Positions 62,899 to 64,000 of a stretch of DNA of 64,000 bases are shown here, piece after piece. Made by a program: the position numbers and the translations under genes. The number at the start of each line of letters is the position of its first letter. Position 1 is the first letter of the stretch. The DNA comes from Sandaracinus amylolyticus (GTDB lineage Bacteria > Myxococcota_A > Polyangia > Polyangiales > Sandaracinaceae): contig NZ_CP070225.1 in assembly GCF_021631985.1 (NCBI RefSeq), positions 7,812,001-7,876,000 on the forward strand. The letters are read 5' to 3'. Under the pieces are notes generated by a model, which was not told the DNA's origin, did not search any database, and saw only the letters and a list, made by a program, of their open reading frames with translations.

Positions 62899-63765
62899 TC
62901 AGCGGCGCCGCGCGCCCACGAACGCGATCGTCGATCCGATGCTCGCGACGATCGCCCAGAGCGGCGCGACCGCGGTCCACGCGAGCGCGATCAGCGCGAC
63001 CCGCGTGGCTCCGTCGAGCCCACCGTCGCGCGCGCCGCGCAGGCCGACCGGGCCCACGATGGGCTCGGTGCCGTCGTGATCGTCGGGCGCGACCGACGAG
63101 ATCAGGTTGCGCCACAGCCCGATCACCGCGCGCGCCGACACCGCGATCGCCTCGCCCACGCCGACGGCGCGACGCTCCGATCGCGCGCGCACCCCGATCA
63201 CCGCACGATCGCCGATCGAGAGGGGCACCAGCGAGAGCTCGTGCGGCGAGCCACCACGGGTCACCACGATCGGCGTCTCGATCCCACCGCGCGTGCGCAC
63301 CGCGTCGATGAGCGACGCGAGATTGTCGATCGCTCGCCCGTCGACCGACTCGATCACGTCACCGGGCGCGATCCCCGCGGCGTGCGCCGGCGATCCCTCC
63401 TCGACGAACCCCACGACCAGCGGCGGCCCGGGGTCGACTTCTTCCGCGCCGCGCGCGACCACCGCGATCACGAGGATCGCGGCGGGCAGGAGCAACATCG
63501 CGATCGGTCCCGCCGCGAGCGCGGCGATCGCGCGGCCGAGCCCGCCCCGCACCTCGACGATGCGGGCCGAGACCCACACCGGCAGCGGCCTGATCTCGAT
63601 CGCGCCGGGCTCGCGATCGCGCGGCCCGATGCGCGGCCCGGTGCCCAGCACGAGGCGCGCCTTCACCCCGAGCACCGCGGCAGCGCCACGCTGCGCGAGC
63701 GCGCCGACGAGCGAGAGGACGATCGCGGACAGCACGAGGCCGAGCACGGCGCGAGCGTACGCCAT
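62899..63765 (-). CDS. RseP-like site-2 protease homologue lacking catalytic residues
   Basis: 288 residues from ATG 63765. The layout follows RseP/M50: a first membrane helix (VLGLVLSAIVLSLVG), GVKARLVLGTGPRI at 33-46 where RseP has GVRVxxFxIGFGP, AGPIA (85-89) in helix 2, a PDZ domain (~118-200; GIAPGDVIESVDG), GPVGL (238-242) and a final helix pair. However, the HExxH position reads GALAQ (21-25) and the LDGG motif of the last helix is absent. It is thus a pseudo-protease and probably binds a membrane substrate without cutting it. The gene converges with the SRPBCC gene. Confidence 0.82.
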   Translation of the reverse strand: MAYARAVLGLVLSAIVLSLVGALAQRGAAAVLGVKARLVLGTGPRIGPRDREPGAIEIRPLPVWVSARIVEVRGGLGRAIAALAAGPIAMLLLPAAILVIAVVARGAEEVDPGPPLVVGFVEEGSPAHAAGIAPGDVIESVDGRAIDNLASLIDAVRTRGGIETPIVVTRGGSPHELSLVPLSIGDRAVIGVRARSERRAVGVGEAIAVSARAVIGLWRNLISSVAPDDHDGTEPIVGPVGLRGARDGGLDGATRVALIALAWTAVAPLWAIVASIGSTIAFVGARRR

Positions 63766-63896
63766 GCGGAGCGCGATGCATCGGCGCTTCGGTGATCCAC
63801 GATGGCGACGGACGTGCACGCTGGAGCGCGTCTGCGCGCCCGAAACGTGCATCTGCGTCGTTGACCCGCGCGCGCGTGTGGTTCACGCCAAGGCTC

Positions 63897-64000
63897 ATGA
63901 CGCGCGTGCTTTCACTGCTGTGCTGCGTGCTCCTCCTCTCGGCGTGCGGCGACGACGACGGCGCCACGCTCCCCGACGCATCGGTCGCGATCGACGCCGG
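63897..64000 (+). CDS. Lipoprotein N-terminus, 3' partial
   Basis: The ATG at 63897 starts a lipoprotein signal (TRVLSLLCCVLLLSACGDDD) with a perfect lipobox (LSAC) and an Asp-rich linker. The frame is open to the end of the window. Only 34 residues are visible, so the function cannot be seen. Confidence 0.8.
   Translation, partial: MTRVLSLLCCVLLLSACGDDDGATLPDASVAIDA

Noticed and set aside
63860-63890. Sigma70 promoter (TTGACC at 63861) before the last lipoprotein
   Set aside because: No acceptable -10 element at 16-18 bases.

Overview
This is about 64 kb of very GC-rich DNA (coding third positions almost all G or C) from a chromosome of a predatory or soil-type Myxococcota bacterium, most like the Sandaracinus/Polyangiales branch. 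That placement is inference from gene content: many lipoproteins with Asp/Ala/Gly-rich linkers after the lipobox, DUF4215-type cysteine repeats (CGDG...CDDGN..GDGCS..C), MopE-like and thrombospondin-3-like calcium repeats, a MYXO-CTERM-like tag, a myxobacterial PilZ/PEGA protein, an AgmX-type C-terminal domain, and FHA- or receiver-linked sigma54 activators. No rRNA, tRNA, CRISPR, prophage or insertion sequence was recognised. About 50 genes are described and nearly all the DNA is coding; only one gene-free gap exceeds 300 bases (26805-27278). Layout. 1-4337: end of a KefF-like quinone reductase overlapping a KefB/C-like K+/H+ antiporter, a small membrane protein, and an FHA-sigma54 activator. 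4342-17128 (minus): a long, tightly overlapping cluster: collagen-like coiled-coil membrane protein, MoxR ATPase, DUF58 protein, BatA-like protein, large VWA membrane protein, P-domain lipoprotein, then a VWA/TSP3 lipoprotein. It looks like a MoxR/VWA envelope complex. 17404-29048: three very large secreted cysteine-rich proteins. One (22464-26804) looks like two secreted proteins fused in frame across an internal MYXO-CTERM-like anchor and an internal lipoprotein signal. An AT-richer intergenic block at 26900-27180 carries palindromes, direct repeats and an isolated terminator-like hairpin. 29122-34302: small membrane and lipoprotein genes, a DUF1688/URC4 protein and a rhomboid protease. 34290-42486 is the regulatory core: a GAF-PAS histidine kinase with an eroded ATP-binding domain, a GAF-STAS (RsbR-like) protein, a receiver-PAS-sigma54 activator with a GAFTSA loop, a GGDEF-EAL protein behind a good -24/-12 promoter, an RsbT-like kinase, an RsbX-like PP2C phosphatase and a second RsbT/RsbW-like kinase. 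Together they look like a stressosome-type partner-switching module without RsbS, wired to sigma54 control and c-di-GMP. 42624-47113: AgmX-domain lipoprotein, PilZ-PEGA protein, folK, and a glycine-rich RRM protein with a textbook terminator. 47177-54824: flavin monooxygenase, degenerate HAD protein, DUF4142 lipoprotein, galK, outer-membrane-like protein, a DnaJ-type zinc-finger protein and a fibro-slime lipoprotein. 54895-64000: xseA-aroE, a lipoprotein whose 5' end is a strong inverted repeat, DoxX, a divergent SDR/LysR pair, TrmO with a hotdog thioesterase, VOC/ArsR/SRPBCC genes, a catalytically dead RseP-like protein, and the start of another lipoprotein running off the end. The best candidates for something undescribed are the 34-42.5 kb signalling module and the fused protein at 22464-26804.
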